A DNA stretch of 33,531 nt, taken from positions 1 to 33,531 of the forward strand of contig CAOJVE010000010.1 of assembly GCA_948444865.1 (NCBI GenBank), read 5' to 3'. Origin of the DNA: an uncultured Lachnospiraceae bacterium (GTDB lineage Bacteria; Bacillota; Clostridia; Lachnospirales; Lachnospiraceae). The position numbers and the translations under genes are program-made. Each line of letters opens with the position of its first letter. The first letter of the stretch is position 1. A model generated the notes under the pieces. That model worked only from the letters and a program-made list of their open reading frames with translations, searched no databases and had not been told where the DNA came from. Below, one piece after another: positions 8,091 to 15,604 of the stretch.

Positions 8091-10017
8091 AGGATAATCT
8101 TGCTTTCCATCCGCTTCAGGTCGGTGTTTTCCACGGTCATCTGCACCAGAACTGTGCCCAGTCCCTGGCCGATGCAGGAGGCGCCGGAGCGGATGTGCAG
8201 CTTTCCATTCTCCACCGCCAGAATCGCCCGGCCGTAATCGGGGATGCCTACGCCCACGCCGGCGTTTTTCATGGCGCAGGCGATGCCCGCGCGGGGATGG
8301 TTTTCAAAGGTTTCTTTTACCGCTTCCAGAGTCTCGGCCAGTCCCGTGGACGCGTCCACAATCTGTCCGTTTGGCAGCTCCTGACCGGGGCGGATGGCGT
8401 TTCGCCAGCGGATTTCCCAGGGGCTGATTCCCACCTGCCCAGCCAGCTTGGTCAGCGTCATTTCCATGGCAAAACAGGTCTGGGTCACGCCGAAGCCGCG
8501 GAAAGCCCCCGCCGGCGGATTGTTGGTGTAATAGGCTTTGCCGTCAATCTCGAAGTTCTGGTAATTGTACGGCCCCGCCGCGTGGGTGCAGGCCCTCTCC
8601 AGCACCGGACCGCCAAGGGACGCGTAGGCGCCCGTGTCCGCGATCACCGTGGCTTTCACGCCCTGGATGATTCCGTTTTCGTCGCATCCCACGGTGAACT
8701 CCATGTCCATGGGATGGCGTTTGGGATGGATGAGAATACTCTCCTTGCGGGTCAGCTTCACCTTCACCGGCCGCCCGGACAGCCAGGCCGCCAGCGCCGC
8801 GTGGCGCTGCACCGTCATGTCCTCTTTGCCGCCAAATCCGCCGCCCACCAGCTTGTTGACCACCCGCACCTTTTCATTGGGAAGCCCCAGCATTTCGGCG
8901 CATTCGTGCTGGGTCGCGTAGGTTCCCTGTCTGTGGAGTAAATCAAAACGCCGTCCTCATAGGGCATGGCGATGGCGCACTCCAGCTCCAAAAAGGCGTG
9001 CTCCGTGTAGGGCGTGTGAAATTTCTCCGTGCAGACGTATTTTGCGTTGGCAATGGCTTTCTCGGCGTTCCCGCGGGACACATGCTTGTGGGCCAGAAGA
9101 TTTCCGCCGGGATGAAGCTTGGGCGCGTCTTCTTTCATAGACTCGTAAGGGCTGCTGACAAAGGGCATCTCTTCGTAGGAAACCTTCACCAGCTTCTTGG
9201 CCTTTTCCAGAATCTCCGGCGTTTCCGCCGCCACCAGCGCCACCGCGTCCCCCAGGTAGCGGGTGCATTCTCCCGCCGGAATCATCGTGTCCCAGTCCTG
9301 CACCAGATGGCCCACCTTCACATCCCCCGGAATGTCCGCCGCCGTGTAGACACCCACAACGCCGGGCAGCGCTTCGGCCTTCGTCCCGTCGATGGACAGA
9401 ACTTTGGCCCTGGGATATTTTGCGCGGATGGCGCTGGCGTAAATCATCCCTTCGATCTCCATGTCGTCCACATATTCGCCGTATCCTAACGTCTTTTCCC
9501 GGGCGTCAATCCGGTGCGCCCGCTCGCCCAGCTTCCAGCCGGATTCCTCCCGGGGAATCCCGTTTCCCTCCCGCTTCAGTTTCGCTGCCAGCTCCACCGC
9601 GTCCAGAATCTTCTTGTACCCGGTGCACCGGCAGATATTGTTCCGCAGCGCATAGGCAATCTCCTTTCGGGTGGGATTTTCGTTCTCGTCCAAAAGCCCT
9701 TTGGCGCAAATCACCATCCCCGGAATACAGAAACCGCACTGCACCGCGCCCGCATGGGCGAACGCATAGGCGTACAGCTCCTTCTCCTCCTGGGAAAATC
9801 CCTCCACCGTCAAAATATGCCGGCCATCCATGTCGGACAGCGTTGGGATACAGGCCTTCACGGCTTTCCCGTCCACTAACACATGGCACGCGCCGCAGGC
9901 GCCCTCGCTGCACCCGTCTTTTACCGACTTACACTTACAGACATCCCGCAGAAAAGGCAGCAGCTTTCCGTCTCCCTCGATCTGATAAAGCTGATGGTTC
10001 ACGCGCATCTCAATCAT
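8090..10017 (-). pseudogene. xdh: Xanthine dehydrogenase-type molybdenum hydroxylase, frameshifted and 3'-truncated
   Basis: This was a fused molybdenum hydroxylase of the selenium-dependent xanthine dehydrogenase group. Residues 1-150 carry two [2Fe-2S] sites (GCSEGACGACHV; CGFCIPGM with NICRCTGYKK). The molybdopterin domain follows (GGGFGGKED, AGAFRGFGVTQ). Two lesions are visible. Near 8928 one C is missing (GAC-AGG where GAC-CAG-GGA is expected), splitting the gene into two overlapping ORFs. At about 8090 the sequence stops matching after ENTDLKR and joins an Rpn remnant, losing roughly the last 200 residues of an expected 850. The start ATG at 10017 follows AGGGGGTG. It is almost certainly inactive. 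The fragment lies on the same strand as ssnA and ygfK. Confidence 0.88.
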
Positions 10018-10119
10018 AGAAACACCCCCTGAAATACTTGGAACCTTCTTGCACTCTTCTTTTAGACGTTCATACGCATCGCTGACTCCGCTGATTCAGT
10101 TTTCCCATTAGAATAAAAA

Positions 10120-10169
10120 TCTCCTCTTTGATATAAATTGATGTATAATAATTTCTATCAAAAAGGAGA
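10120..10169. repeat. Long AT-rich inverted repeat
   Basis: TCTCCTCTTTGATATAAATT and its near-complement (18 of 20 positions) face each other across a 10-nt loop. The structure stands about 100 bp upstream of xdh. On the plus strand a TAGTTTTTTAATT tract follows, so it may terminate plus-strand transcription; on the minus strand it would lie in the xdh leader. The rest of the 10018-10214 gap shows only short frames. Confidence 0.5.
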
Positions 10170-10214
10170 CATTTATAGTTTTTTAATTACTTAAGAGAAA
10201 ACTTTACGCCATTT

Positions 10215-10727
10215 CTACTTTGTTTTTTGATATTTTACCGCAGAAAATTTTCCATTATAGGTTTTTTTGCCAATTTTTTTATAAGCGCGAACCCTCACCG
10301 CGTAGGTTTGCTTTGCATCCAGTTTTTGAATGACTGCCTTTGGCGTATTTGAATACACGGACTTATATGCCGCTTTCGAGCCTTTGCGTTTATACTGAAT
10401 CTGATACGCCACGCCGCCGGACTGTTTCTTGATTTGCACTGTCACGCTATTCTTGCCGGCATTTAATTTGTGAAGCGCCGCTTTGCCGGGCACGATCTTA
10501 AATTTTTTTGAGACGCTTTCGGTGTAATCGCCCTTGCCTTTGACGGTTACGGTCGCCGTTCCGATTTTAACATTGTTTTTATAGGTAAGCGTGTAATTTT
10601 TTGCCGCCAGCTTCCTGCCATTGTGCGTTACTGTCAAACCTGGTTTAACCGCTTTGCCTGTATACGCCTCGTCCGGGATGGATGAAATCTTTGCTTTGGA
10701 AAGATTTTTCGCTGAACCGCCATCCAA
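10215..10727 (-). pseudogene. Ig-like/Fn3 surface-protein fragment
   Basis: This 170-residue frame holds one Lachnospiraceae-type Ig-like repeat (IPDEAYTGKAVKPGLTVTHN to GKGDYTESVSKKFKI). A fibronectin type III-like segment follows (AYQIQYKRKGS, YAVRVRAYKK), ending in FSAVKYQKTK. Proteins with these repeats are usually large and secreted, but no signal peptide or anchor is present here. The only start is a TTG immediately after the lipoprotein stop codon, with no ribosome binding site, and the frame is open upstream into the lipoprotein gene. It is best read as the 3' end of a larger surface-protein gene left behind by a deletion. Expression by coupling to the lipoprotein cannot be excluded. 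Confidence 0.6.
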
Positions 10728-10728
10728 T

Positions 10729-11235
10729 CTACACCTGCGCCGGCATGGTATCCCTGGCCAGCTCTTCCACTAATGATTTCATCACATTTCCATCCGCCGA
10801 ATCTCTGGCAATCAGTCCATAGGAAATCTCCCCCCATCTCCAGACGGCCACGTAACTGTTTCCGGCAATCTGTATAGGAATCTCACGGCTGCCCACCACC
10901 GCCCGGGCATCCTCTAGTTCCTGCGTCTCTGTCCGCATGCCGGTCACGTTTTCTTCTGTCCGCGCCGCCCGGTAACTGTACTGGACTCCATTCTGCATAA
11001 ACTGTATCTCCGCAATCCGCTCCGCGATGATATAATACCTGGCGTCCTCCGCCCCCGCAGGCGCCTCGATGTCCGCGCCCACTTTGGCAAAAGCCTGCGC
11101 CCCTTCCACCTCCGTCATGGGGTCGGGAACTTCCTCTTTCGTCGCTTCCGGCCTCATGGGCCCTTTTTGATTTTCCTGTTTTGCGCACCCCAGCAGCAAA
11201 ACAGCCACTCCCAGCAGCAACCAGATTTTTTTCAT
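10729..11235 (-). CDS. Small secreted lipoprotein of unknown function
   Basis: The mature gene encodes 168 residues from ATG 11235 (MKKIWLLLGVAVLLLGCAKQ), a clear lipoprotein signal with lipobox LLGC and Cys17. The longer tracked start at 11325 is rejected because AAGGAG stands 8 nt before ATG 11235. The folded part (about residues 60-168) contains IAEIQFMQNGVQYSYRAART and IQIAGNSYVAVWRWGEISYG. These resemble small Clostridia lipoproteins of unknown function; I cannot name the family with certainty. It should be anchored to the outer face of the membrane. It is followed without a gap by an Ig/Fn3 fragment. Confidence 0.75.
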   Translation of the reverse strand: MKKIWLLLGVAVLLLGCAKQENQKGPMRPEATKEEVPDPMTEVEGAQAFAKVGADIEAPAGAEDARYYIIAERIAEIQFMQNGVQYSYRAARTEENVTGMRTETQELEDARAVVGSREIPIQIAGNSYVAVWRWGEISYGLIARDSADGNVMKSLVEELARDTMPAQV

Positions 11236-11273
11236 ATCTCTTGGCTCCTTTTCATCTTTATATTTTCTAGGTA

Positions 11274-11292
11274 ATTGCGAAACGCCCCTTTC
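11274..11292 (-). repeat. Possible end fragment of the palindromic element, copy D
   Basis: AATTGCGAAACGCCCCTTT matches the conserved end of copies A-C. Only one end is visible, followed by unrelated sequence, so it is either a truncated copy or chance. Confidence 0.3.
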
Positions 11293-11339
11293 GTTTGCCG
11301 GCGTCTGTTCAAAACCGTCTTTCATTCGCTCTTTATTGA

Positions 11340-11371
11340 TAAGAGAAAAAGACGCCCTTCTTCAGGCGCCT
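11340..11371 (-). terminator. Intrinsic terminator after the Cys-rich gene
   Basis: On the minus strand AGGCGCC-TGAAGAA-GGGCGTCT folds into a 7-8 bp stem, followed by TTTTTCTCTT. It lies about 40 nt beyond the cysteine-rich gene and before the lipoprotein. A second hairpin (ATGCACC / GGTGCAT) precedes it at about 11386-11410. Confidence 0.7.
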
Positions 11372-11409
11372 TCTCGTGCTTCTTTATGCACCTTCCCGTC
11401 GGTGCATCT

Positions 11410-11688
11410 TTATAACTTCGTAATTTTCTGTATCTCTTTAAATTTGTCCATTATGTATCCAAAATTTTTCCGGATATGGGGAAGGCTGCACTGACTGCAA
11501 TCCTTGACTCCTTTCTCCGTATAATGGAAATTGCCTCCGCATTTATCCTTCAGGGCATACAAAGGGCAATAGCAGAATAAGCAGTTAAAATCCTCTGGAT
11601 GCTCCGTCTTATGACATGGGAAATGTTCACATTTTGTATGGGAGAAAAAAGAATATTCTTTATCTTTCCAGGAATCTTTATCAAACAT
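11410..11688 (-). CDS. Cysteine-rich small domain protein (cobalamin-associated)
   Basis: This 92-residue protein has a dense cysteine pattern (CEHFPCH, CLFCYCPLYAL, KCGGNFHYTEKGVKDCSQCSLPH). It fits the cysteine-rich small domain family, probably a metal-binding module and often found with corrinoid genes. There is no signal peptide. ATG 11688 follows AAGGAG. The closest upstream feature on its strand is a cobalamin riboswitch about 400 nt away, which supports a B12-linked role, although an intrinsic terminator-like hairpin lies between. The direct function is unknown. Confidence 0.8.
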   Translation of the reverse strand: MFDKDSWKDKEYSFFSHTKCEHFPCHKTEHPEDFNCLFCYCPLYALKDKCGGNFHYTEKGVKDCSQCSLPHIRKNFGYIMDKFKEIQKITKL

Positions 11689-11700
11689 TTTTACTCCTTT

Positions 11701-11793
11701 CGGTGATAAGAGGAAACCTCAGCACAGGAGGTAACAATGGTTCCTAAAGCGAGCGTAAAGAACCAAAATTCTTGCTGAAGCCCACTTATCGCC
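11701..11793. repeat. Nested inverted-repeat segment upstream of the Cys-rich gene
   Basis: The ends GGTGATAAG and CTTATCGCC are inverted copies with one mismatch. Between them lie two further small hairpins, ACCTC-7-GAGGT and GGTTC...GAACC. The segment could be a structured leader or a small palindromic insertion. No coding frame is evident. Confidence 0.4.
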
Positions 11794-11837
11794 TGCCGTT
11801 TAATCACGCATAATTCACACGCACAGGTTCATTCCAT

Positions 11838-11871
11838 AAAAAGAAATATTCGCTTCCCCGGTCAGGGGAAG
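11838..11871 (-). terminator. Terminator-like hairpin in the cobalamin leader
   Basis: On the minus strand CTTCCCC-TGA-CCGGGGAAG forms a GC-rich stem followed by CGAATATTTCTTTTT. It lies about 220 nt after the riboswitch core. It may be the expression platform or the end of a lost gene. Confidence 0.6.
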
Positions 11872-12090
11872 ACAGACGATGCATTTTACTTAATGAAAGT
11901 CTCCGTCCGGCGGCTGCAAAAACGCGCCCGCGCAGACGCTCTGACCCGTATAAACAAACAGGCCCATTTGGCCGGGCTGTAAATATGGGCGGCAGCCGAC
12001 TTTCCTGAATGACAATGCCTGCCTCGGCAGACACATTGGTTCGTTTTGTAAATGCTTAGATGTACACTTTTACACGGAAGCTTCACCTTA
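11872..12090 (-). other. Unassigned stretch between riboswitch and terminator
   Basis: This 219-nt stretch has a 48-codon frame (ATG 12036 to TAA 11890, [14 protein letters not shown]...) without a ribosome binding site, and two other open frames I do not recognise. It also contains small hairpins such as CTGCCGAGGCAG. It could be a decayed B12-regulated gene or a structured leader. No function is assigned. Confidence 0.35.
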
Positions 12091-12263
12091 CATACAAAGC
12101 AGGTTTCCTGACTCATGGATCCTGGCCCCGTCTGTCCTTCTCATATGCCTGGCATACAATGGATTTTGCAGACGACGCTCCCCAAATACAGTGACCGGAA
12201 CCGCTTAGGACTCTCACCTAATTCCCTCTTCATCCGCCCTGCTGCGCGGATGCACTTCGTATG
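12091..12263 (-). promoter_or_regulatory. Cobalamin (B12) riboswitch
   Basis: Read on the minus strand, the aptamer hallmarks are in order: GGGAATTAGGTGAGAGTCCT, then GCGGTTCCGGTCACTGT, and the 3' B12-box sequence GAGTCAGGAAACCTGC. Outer strands CATACGAA and TTTGTATG pair as P1. Adenosylcobalamin-type aptamers normally shut off corrinoid transport or synthesis genes. Its own consensus promoter lies just upstream. The nearest coding gene downstream is the cysteine-rich small domain protein. Confidence 0.93.
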
Positions 12264-12286
12264 TTCTCTGGAATTATACGCTACAT

Positions 12287-12315
12287 ATTATAACACATTC
12301 CCATAAATATGTCAA
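12287..12315 (-). promoter_or_regulatory. Promoter of the cobalamin riboswitch transcript
   Basis: TTGACA (12310-12315), a 17-bp spacer and TATAAT (12287-12292) on the minus strand form a perfect consensus sigma-A promoter. It would start transcription about 15-20 nt before the P1 stem. Confidence 0.85.
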
Positions 12316-12359
12316 ATAAAGATAAAATACAATGCCGTAAGTAGAAGTTCTCTAAAAAT

Positions 12360-12809
12360 TCAGGCAAAAAAGCCGGTCAGCGCGTCCAGGGTTTTTAAGA
12401 GCACGGCAAGCTCCCCCTCATCCAGCCGATCCAGAATGGCCTGCACCATCTGCCGATGATATTCCTCGTGATGCAGATAGGCTTTTCTGCCTTTTTCCGT
12501 CAGTCTGACAAATACCACCCGCCGGTCCTCTTTGCTTCTGCGCCGTTCCACATACTGCTTTTTCACCAGACTGTTCATGGCTGTGGTTAGGGAACCCACG
12601 GTTATTTTCAGTTCCCTGGCAATGGAAGACATATTTTTCCCTTCCCCCAGGCCCACCGCTTCTATTACGTGCATGTCGTTGTTGGTCAGGTCTTTGAATT
12701 CTTCCGTTATGATGGCCTTTCCTTCCTGGTCCCAGATTTCATGGATCAGGTTCACCAAAGCATGATTAATCTTTTTATATGCCTCTTCCACTGCTCTTTG
12801 CCCTTTCAT
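12360..12809 (-). CDS. fabT: MarR-family regulator of fatty-acid synthesis, FabT-like
   Basis: This 149-residue MarR protein has a winged helix with LTNNDMHVIEAVG, the recognition region ITVGSLTTAMNSLVKKQYVERRRS and the wing DRRVVFVRLTEKG. The sequence and its place at the end of a fab operon fit FabT, which with acyl-ACP represses fab genes in streptococci and relatives. The tracked start (12989) runs into the upstream gene in another frame; ATG 12809, 11 nt after the upstream stop, gives the normal family length. Being last, it would be made in proportion to the operon, and palindromes at the fabH promoter resemble the FabT box. No terminator is visible after it. Confidence 0.85.
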   Translation of the reverse strand: MKGQRAVEEAYKKINHALVNLIHEIWDQEGKAIITEEFKDLTNNDMHVIEAVGLGEGKNMSSIARELKITVGSLTTAMNSLVKKQYVERRRSKEDRRVVFVRLTEKGRKAYLHHEEYHRQMVQAILDRLDEGELAVLLKTLDALTGFFA

Positions 12810-12820
12810 TCCTGGTTCCC

Positions 12821-13888
12821 TTATGGCATAAAGGAGTTTATCACTTCTCGTACTGTTTCCATATGATCCGCCTCGCAGGCGTATGCGCCGCAGAATAAAA
12901 GCCCGTCCTCCACTTCGCCCCTGGCGGCATGAATCAGCGCCTCTGTGATGCAGTAAGGCGTCTGGGCGGGATTGCACGTCTCCAGGCATTTATGGCAGGG
13001 GCCGTGGGGAATTTTCTCCCCGGACATTACTTTTTCCATAAAAGGATTCATAATGGCCCTTCCCGGCATGCCCACCGGGCTTTTTACGATGGAAACCTGC
13101 TTTTGCGACGCATGCAGATACGCCTGTTTGTAACGGATATCCGCGTCGCATTCTTCTGTGGTCACAAACCTGGAGGCCACCTGAATCGCGTCCACCCCCA
13201 GGGAAAATGCGTGCGCCGCCTGCTCCCGGTTTTTGATTCCGCCGGCCAGCGCGGTGGGAATCCGGCATTGGCATGCGTCCTCATACTGGCGCACAACCGC
13301 CAGAATCTCCCCCACCTCCCGGTCGTAGTTCCCGGTCTGGACGGGCAGATATGCTTCCAGCTGTTCCCGGGTAAAGCCCAAGTGCCCGCCGGCCAGCGGC
13401 CCTTCGATGACCAGAAGGTCCGGCATCCGCTTATATTTTCTGTCCCAATATTTTAAAATCACTTTGGCCGACTTGGCGGTGGACACGATGGGGGCCAGTT
13501 TCGTCTTCGACCCCTCTGCGATTCTGGGAAGCCCTGTGGGAAGCCCCGCCCCGGAAATAATGATGTCCGCCCCGGTTTTCAGCGCGGCCTGCACATAGTC
13601 TTCGTAGTCCCGCGTGGCCACCATGATGTTGAATCCGATGATTCCCTCCGGCGCCAGGGCGCGGGCTTTGTCGTATTCTTTCTGAATCGCGCGAAGATTG
13701 GCCTCTTTTGTATTTCGGTCAAAATCCGGTTCCCGATAACCAATCTGGGCGGCAGAGATGATTCCTATGCCGCCTTCTTTCGCAACAGCCCCCGCAAGGC
13801 GGCCCAGGCTGATTCCTACGCCCATGCCGCCCTGTATAATCGGAAGCTTCACTTCTATATTCCCCATTTTCAATGGTTTTATCTGCAT
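12821..13888 (-). CDS. Nitronate monooxygenase / FabK-like FMN oxidoreductase with C-terminal cysteines
   Basis: This 355-residue TIM-barrel flavoprotein is of the 2-nitropropane dioxygenase/FabK family. It opens PIIQGGMGVGISLGRLAGAV and has FNIMVATRDYEDYV, VIEGPLAGGHLG and TALAGGIKNREQA, as expected for FMN binding. A C-terminal cysteine cluster (CHKCLETCNPAQTPYC, then FCGAYAC) is absent from the FabK upstream. ATG 13888 follows TAGGAGAAAAAT and lies 9 nt from accDA. It could be a second enoyl-ACP reductase, a nitronate oxidase, or an unrelated NAD(P)H:flavin oxidoreductase. Operon membership favours a lipid role but does not prove it. Confidence 0.8.
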   Translation of the reverse strand: MQIKPLKMGNIEVKLPIIQGGMGVGISLGRLAGAVAKEGGIGIISAAQIGYREPDFDRNTKEANLRAIQKEYDKARALAPEGIIGFNIMVATRDYEDYVQAALKTGADIIISGAGLPTGLPRIAEGSKTKLAPIVSTAKSAKVILKYWDRKYKRMPDLLVIEGPLAGGHLGFTREQLEAYLPVQTGNYDREVGEILAVVRQYEDACQCRIPTALAGGIKNREQAAHAFSLGVDAIQVASRFVTTEECDADIRYKQAYLHASQKQVSIVKSPVGMPGRAIMNPFMEKVMSGEKIPHGPCHKCLETCNPAQTPYCITEALIHAARGEVEDGLLFCGAYACEADHMETVREVINSFMP

Positions 13889-13897
13889 ATTTTTCTC

Positions 13898-15604
13898 CTA
13901 CATTTTCCGGAAACGCTGGTATCTGCGCCGGGCCAGCTCTTCCCCGTCCAACCCTGCGTACTGCTCCAGAAATTCTTCGATCCAGTTTCCCAGCGGCTCT
14001 GTCACCGCCCGGATGTTCTGCGCTGTAAATTCTTCCGGCTCAGCCAGCACCCGCTCCACCACGCCCATGGCATAGAGATCCCCAGCCGTAAGCTTCATCA
14101 CTTCCGCCGCCTCCTTGGCCTTCGCGCTGTCTTTCCACAGGATGCTGGCGAATCCTTCCGGCGACAGAATGGAGTAAATGGAGTTTTCCAGCATCCAAAC
14201 CTCGTCCGCCGTGGCCATGGCAAGGGCGCCGCCGCTGCCCCCTTCCCCGATTACGATGGAAAGTATGGGCGTTTTCAGGGCCGACATTTCGTAAAGGTTC
14301 CTGGCGATGGCCTCTCCCTGCCCCCGCTCTTCCGCCTCCACGCCGCAGAACGCTCCCGGCGTGTCCACCAGGCAGATCACCGGCCGGTGAAATTTCTCCG
14401 CCTGCTTCATCAGGCGCAGGGCCTTTCGGTATCCGTCCGGGGATGGCATCCCGAAATTGCAGCGGATGTTTTCCTTGGTGTCCCGGCCTTTTTCCTGGGC
14501 GATGACCGTCACCGGCATTCCCCGGAAGCTGGCAATGCCTCCGACGATGGCCTGGTCGTCGCCAAAATACCGGTCCCCATGAAGCTCTGTGAAATCTGTA
14601 AAAAGCGCCTGAATGTAATCCTTCCCCACCGGACGGTCCTTTTTCCTGGAGGCCTGCACCCGATCCCAGGCTTTGGCCTTATCCATCCCCGCGGGAATCT
14701 TCAGGCACGGCCGGGATTTCTCCTCATCCCCGAAGCCTGCCGGCGTTTTGGCGTTGTGAAGCCTTAAAAGACGGCCGAGCGTTTCCTTCATCTGCGGCCG
14801 CTCCACAATGCCGTCGATGAAACCGTGTTCCAGGAGAAATTCAGACCGCTGAAAGCCTTTGGGCAGTTTTTGCCCGATGGTCTGCCCGATGACTCTCGGC
14901 CCGGCAAATCCAATCAGCGCTTTCGGCTCCGCCAGGATAACGTCCCCCAGCATGGCAAAGCTGGCCGTGACGCCCCCGGTGGTGGGGTCGGTCAGCACGG
15001 TGATATAGAAAAGTCCGGCGTCGCTGTGCCTTTTTAACGCCGCGGCGGTCTTCGCCATCTGCATCAGAGAAACGATTCCTTCCTGCATCCGGGCGCCGCC
15101 GGAACAGGTGAAAATGATAAGGGGCAGTCCCTCCTCGGTGGCCCGCTCCACAGCCCGGGTGATTTTCTCCCCCACCGCTTCTCCCATGCTGGCCATGAGA
15201 AAACGCCCGTCACAGACCGCCAAAACGGCTTCCGTCCCTTCAATGCGCGCTTTTCCTGTGGTTACTGCCTCGTCAAGCCCTGTCTTTTCCTGAAGGGCGG
15301 CCAGCTTTTCTTCGTATCCCTTGAACTGAAGGGGATTCCTTGTGGAAAGCCCCCGGTCCCATTCCTCAAATGTGCCTTCATCCGCCACCGACTCTATGCG
15401 CCGGTACGCATGCATCCGGAAATAGCCGCCGCATTTGGGACAGATATAATTTCCTTTTTTTGCGTCCTCCGCAATGATGGCCGCTTTGCACATGTTGCAT
15501 TTGCGCAAAAGGCCTTCTGGCACTTCCGGACGGGCAGCGTCCGCGGCCCCCGGATTTTTTCTCTTTGGCAGTCTGGTTTTCTTAAACACATTGTCTAGCT
15601 TCAT
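13898..15604 (-). CDS. accDA: Fused acetyl-CoA carboxylase carboxyltransferase (beta-alpha)
   Basis: This 568-residue single chain joins AccD and AccA, which transfer the carboxyl group from biotin to acetyl-CoA to give malonyl-CoA. Residues 36-58 hold the four-cysteine zinc ribbon (CNMC...CPKC) of the beta subunit. The beta crotonase core follows ([21 protein letters not shown]). From about residue 300 the alpha part begins ([51 protein letters not shown]). Normally these are two genes of about 290 and 320 residues. The N-terminal helical region of a free AccA appears short. The start overlaps the accC stop by ATGA, so translation is coupled. Confidence 0.95.
   Translation of the reverse strand: MKLDNVFKKTRLPKRKNPGAADAARPEVPEGLLRKCNMCKAAIIAEDAKKGNYICPKCGGYFRMHAYRRIESVADEGTFEEWDRGLSTRNPLQFKGYEEKLAALQEKTGLDEAVTTGKARIEGTEAVLAVCDGRFLMASMGEAVGEKITRAVERATEEGLPLIIFTCSGGARMQEGIVSLMQMAKTAAALKRHSDAGLFYITVLTDPTTGGVTASFAMLGDVILAEPKALIGFAGPRVIGQTIGQKLPKGFQRSEFLLEHGFIDGIVERPQMKETLGRLLRLHNAKTPAGFGDEEKSRPCLKIPAGMDKAKAWDRVQASRKKDRPVGKDYIQALFTDFTELHGDRYFGDDQAIVGGIASFRGMPVTVIAQEKGRDTKENIRCNFGMPSPDGYRKALRLMKQAEKFHRPVICLVDTPGAFCGVEAEERGQGEAIARNLYEMSALKTPILSIVIGEGGSGGALAMATADEVWMLENSIYSILSPEGFASILWKDSAKAKEAAEVMKLTAGDLYAMGVVERVLAEPEEFTAQNIRAVTEPLGNWIEEFLEQYAGLDGEELARRRYQRFRKM

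Noticed and set aside
8072-8941. 289-aa plus-strand ORF
   Set aside because: It is antisense to xdh, which has clear molybdenum hydroxylase motifs. The frame is open because of high GC.
11804-12034. 76-aa minus-strand ORF after the riboswitch
   Set aside because: It has no ribosome binding site, crosses the terminator hairpin and shows no family resemblance that I could defend.
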